This document shows, in pieces, positions 31,780 to 33,515 of a DNA stretch of 33,515 nucleotides. Source of the stretch: an uncultured Bacteroidales bacterium. GTDB taxonomy: Bacteria > Bacteroidota > Bacteroidia > Bacteroidales > Bacteroidaceae. The notes below the pieces were generated by a model. The model ran no database searches and was not told the origin of the DNA. It was given only the letters and a program-made list of their open reading frames with translations. The position numbers were made by a program, and so were the translations under genes. The stretch covers positions 1-33,515 of the forward strand of contig CACXUA010000027.1 of assembly GCA_902770725.1 (NCBI GenBank). The letters run 5' to 3'. Position 1 is the stretch's first letter, and each line of letters begins with the position of its first letter.

Positions 31780-31909
31780 AAACCTCCCTAGGGATACTTG
31801 AAAACTTAACGTGCCATCTTTGCGAACTTAACGTGCCAAGTTGCTCAACTTAACGTGCCATCTTTGCAAACTTAACGTGCCGCGTTTAGCAAGATGGCTG
31901 GGGAGGTTT
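31780..31909. repeat. 22-bp tandem repeat array D with flanking inverted repeat
   Basis: Leader CTAGGGATACTT at 31788-31799, then units at 31803, 31825, 31847 and 31869, each beginning AACTTAACGTGCC. AAACCTCCC (31780-31788) and GGGAGGTTT (31901-31909) flank the array as a perfect 9-bp inverted pair. It lies between the divergent Na/Pi and leuA promoters. Confidence 0.85.
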
Positions 31910-31997
31910 GTTCGGTCGTTTGTCTTCCTCTATTAAAAAAGATATGTAAGGAAAGTACTCCGGCTTGACATTTTAGAAGAAAAACATGTCGTTTTCT

Positions 31998-32028
31998 TTT
32001 GTTTTTCTGTCATTTATTCGTACCTTTG
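31998..32028 (+). promoter_or_regulatory. Promoter of leuA
   Basis: TTTG (31998-32001), 19 bp, TACCTTTG (32021-32028). The ATG is at 32056. No leader peptide or attenuator fits in the short leader. Confidence 0.8.
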
Positions 32029-32055
32029 CACGCGCAATTCTAACAAATATGAGAT

Positions 32056-33515
32056 ATGAGTGACAAATTGTTTATTTTCGACACGACACTTCGCGATGGC
32101 GAACAGGTGCCTGGATGCCAGCTCAATACTGTAGAGAAGATTCAAGTCGCCAAGCAGCTCGAAGCCCTTGGCGTGGATGTTATCGAGGCAGGTTTCCCCA
32201 TCAGTAGCCCGGGCGACTTCAATAGCGTGATTGAAATCAGTAAGGCTGTTACGTGGCCCACGATTTGTGCCTTGACCCGCGCGGTCGAAAAGGACATCGA
32301 TTGTGCTGCCGAAGCCCTGAAATATGCTAAGCACAAACGTATCCATACGGGTATCGGAACGAGCGAAAGCCACATCCGCTACAAGTTCAACTCCACGCCG
32401 GAGGAGATTATCGAGCGTGCCGTAGCTGCTGTGAAGTATGCAAAACGCTATGTCGAGGACGTGGAGTTCTATGCCGAAGATGCTGGCCGCACAGACAATG
32501 AGTACTTGGCTCGCGTCATCGAAGCCGTTACTAAGGCTGGCGCTACCGTCTGCAACATTCCTGATACGACAGGCTTCCGCACACCTTATGAGTATGGCGA
32601 GAAGATAAAATATCTCTACGAACATGTTGATGCCTTTGCTGCCGGCAAGAGCATCCTCTCAACACATTGCCACAACGACCTCGGAATGGCTACGGCCAAC
32701 ACCGTGGCAGGCATACTGAATGGCGCTCGTCAGGCTGAGGTAACGATAAACGGCATTGGCGAAAGGGCTGGCAATACTTCGCTCGAAGAGATTGCCATGA
32801 TATTCAAGACGCATCCCGACCTGGGTATCGATACAAATATCAACACAACGAAAATCTTCCCGACAAGTCGAATGGTAAGTTCCTTGATGAACATGCCTGT
32901 GCAGCCAAACAAGGCTATTGTGGGCAGGAACGCGTTCGCTCACAGCAGCGGCATTCATCAGGATGGTGTGCTGAAGAATGCTTCGACCTACGAAATCATG
33001 AATCCCAAGGACGTGGGTATCGACGATAACGCTATCGTTCTGACGGCAAGAAGCGGTCGTGCTGCCCTGAAACATCGTCTGAGCGTGAATGGCGTAGATA
33101 TCGACGGCGAACGCTTGGATAAGGTTTACGAGGAGTTCCTCAAACTTGCCGACAAGAAGAAGGAAATCACGGACGACGACATCTTGGTATTGGCTGGAGC
33201 CGACCGTTCTGCTTCTCATAATGTCAAGCTTGATTACCTGCAGGTTACGACAGGCAAGGGTGTTCGCAGCGTGGCAAGCATCGGCCTTCTTATTGCCAAC
33301 GAGAAGTTCGAGAGTGCAGCCTCGGGTAATGGTCCTGTTGATGCAGCCATCAAGGCCTTGAAAACCATCATCAAGCGTCAGATGACACTCCGCGAGTTCA
33401 CCATTCAAGCCATCTCGAAGTGTTCCGACGACATGGGTAAGGTCCACATGCAAGTGGAATACGACGGCAAGGTCTATTATGGCTTCGGCGCCAATACAGA
33501 TATCGTAACGGCTTC
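32056..33515 (+). CDS. leuA: 2-isopropylmalate synthase, 3' end beyond the window
   Basis: About 486 residues are visible and no stop is reached; the family is near 500, so only a few residues are missing. The start [20 protein letters not shown] shows the DTTLRDG motif (Arg13, Asp14), and HCHND (204-208) supplies metal-binding His residues. [17 protein letters not shown] and the C-terminal LeuA dimer/allosteric region ([20 protein letters not shown]) follow. It condenses acetyl-CoA with 2-oxoisovalerate, the first step of leucine synthesis. Citramalate synthase is related, but the VPG after DGEQ and the overall length favour LeuA. Confidence 0.92.
   Translation, partial: MSDKLFIFDTTLRDGEQVPGCQLNTVEKIQVAKQLEALGVDVIEAGFPISSPGDFNSVIEISKAVTWPTICALTRAVEKDIDCAAEALKYAKHKRIHTGIGTSESHIRYKFNSTPEEIIERAVAAVKYAKRYVEDVEFYAEDAGRTDNEYLARVIEAVTKAGATVCNIPDTTGFRTPYEYGEKIKYLYEHVDAFAAGKSILSTHCHNDLGMATANTVAGILNGARQAEVTINGIGERAGNTSLEEIAMIFKTHPDLGIDTNINTTKIFPTSRMVSSLMNMPVQPNKAIVGRNAFAHSSGIHQDGVLKNASTYEIMNPKDVGIDDNAIVLTARSGRAALKHRLSVNGVDIDGERLDKVYEEFLKLADKKKEITDDDILVLAGADRSASHNVKLDYLQVTTGKGVRSVASIGLLIANEKFESAASGNGPVDAAIKALKTIIKRQMTLREFTIQAISKCSDDMGKVHMQVEYDGKVYYGFGANTDIVTA

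Noticed and set aside
32014..33453. Two minus-strand frames over the right end
   Set aside because: Both are shadows of leuA, which has an ideal promoter and all family motifs.

Overview
The window looks like a stretch of chromosome from a Bacteroidales bacterium, most likely Prevotella-like. The evidence is: promoters of the TTTG-N19-TAnnTTTG type ahead of several genes; GldE beside SSB; a DUF5117/DUF5118-type metallopeptidase; a PPi-dependent phosphofructokinase; a Na/Pi cotransporter with a PhoU-like tail; and the relic of a Prevotella-style C-terminal secretion domain. No rRNA, tRNA, IS element or CRISPR array was seen.

Layout. Bases 1-537 are an open-ended phage tail-fibre-like frame that stops abruptly at a junction (about 524-536) with the 3' end of a TPR gene. 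Next come gldE and ssb (minus), a divergent secreted endonuclease/exonuclease/phosphatase protein (plus), and then a tight minus-strand run from about 14.7 kb down to 3.7 kb: lolA-like, trxB, ABC permease, ABC ATPase, outer-membrane-like protein, Gate-domain membrane protein, valS, metallopeptidase. ftsK lies upstream of this run on the same strand, and an acyl-CoA ligase diverges from it. A 777-bp non-coding stretch (19157-19933) holds a terminator, repeats and a dead gene tail. A second minus-strand run (27.0 to 19.9 kb) carries a small helical protein, an acyltransferase, a large amidase-like secreted protein, a small hypothetical, a YgiQ-type radical SAM protein, a DUF4494-like protein and YggS. 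After a divergent promoter come pfp and a GH25 lysozyme (plus), a Na/Pi cotransporter (minus), and leuA (plus, cut by the window end).

The genes are mostly housekeeping: envelope biogenesis, protein synthesis, redox, cell division, central carbon and leucine metabolism. The unusual signal is between them. Five spacers carry tandem arrays with an exact 22-bp period; four are clearly related (core near GGCACGTTAAGTT or its complement) and the fifth shares the period with weaker similarity. Three of the five start after the same short leader (CTA-GG-ATA-TT). Parts of two arrays are exact reverse complements over 35 bp. Separately, ten sites carry tandem heptamers, each of a different AT-rich sequence, mostly at gene ends and in two cases inside reading frames (lolA signal peptide, yggS). 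Two proteins (GldE and YgiQ) lack conserved blocks in frame. These are the observations most worth following up.
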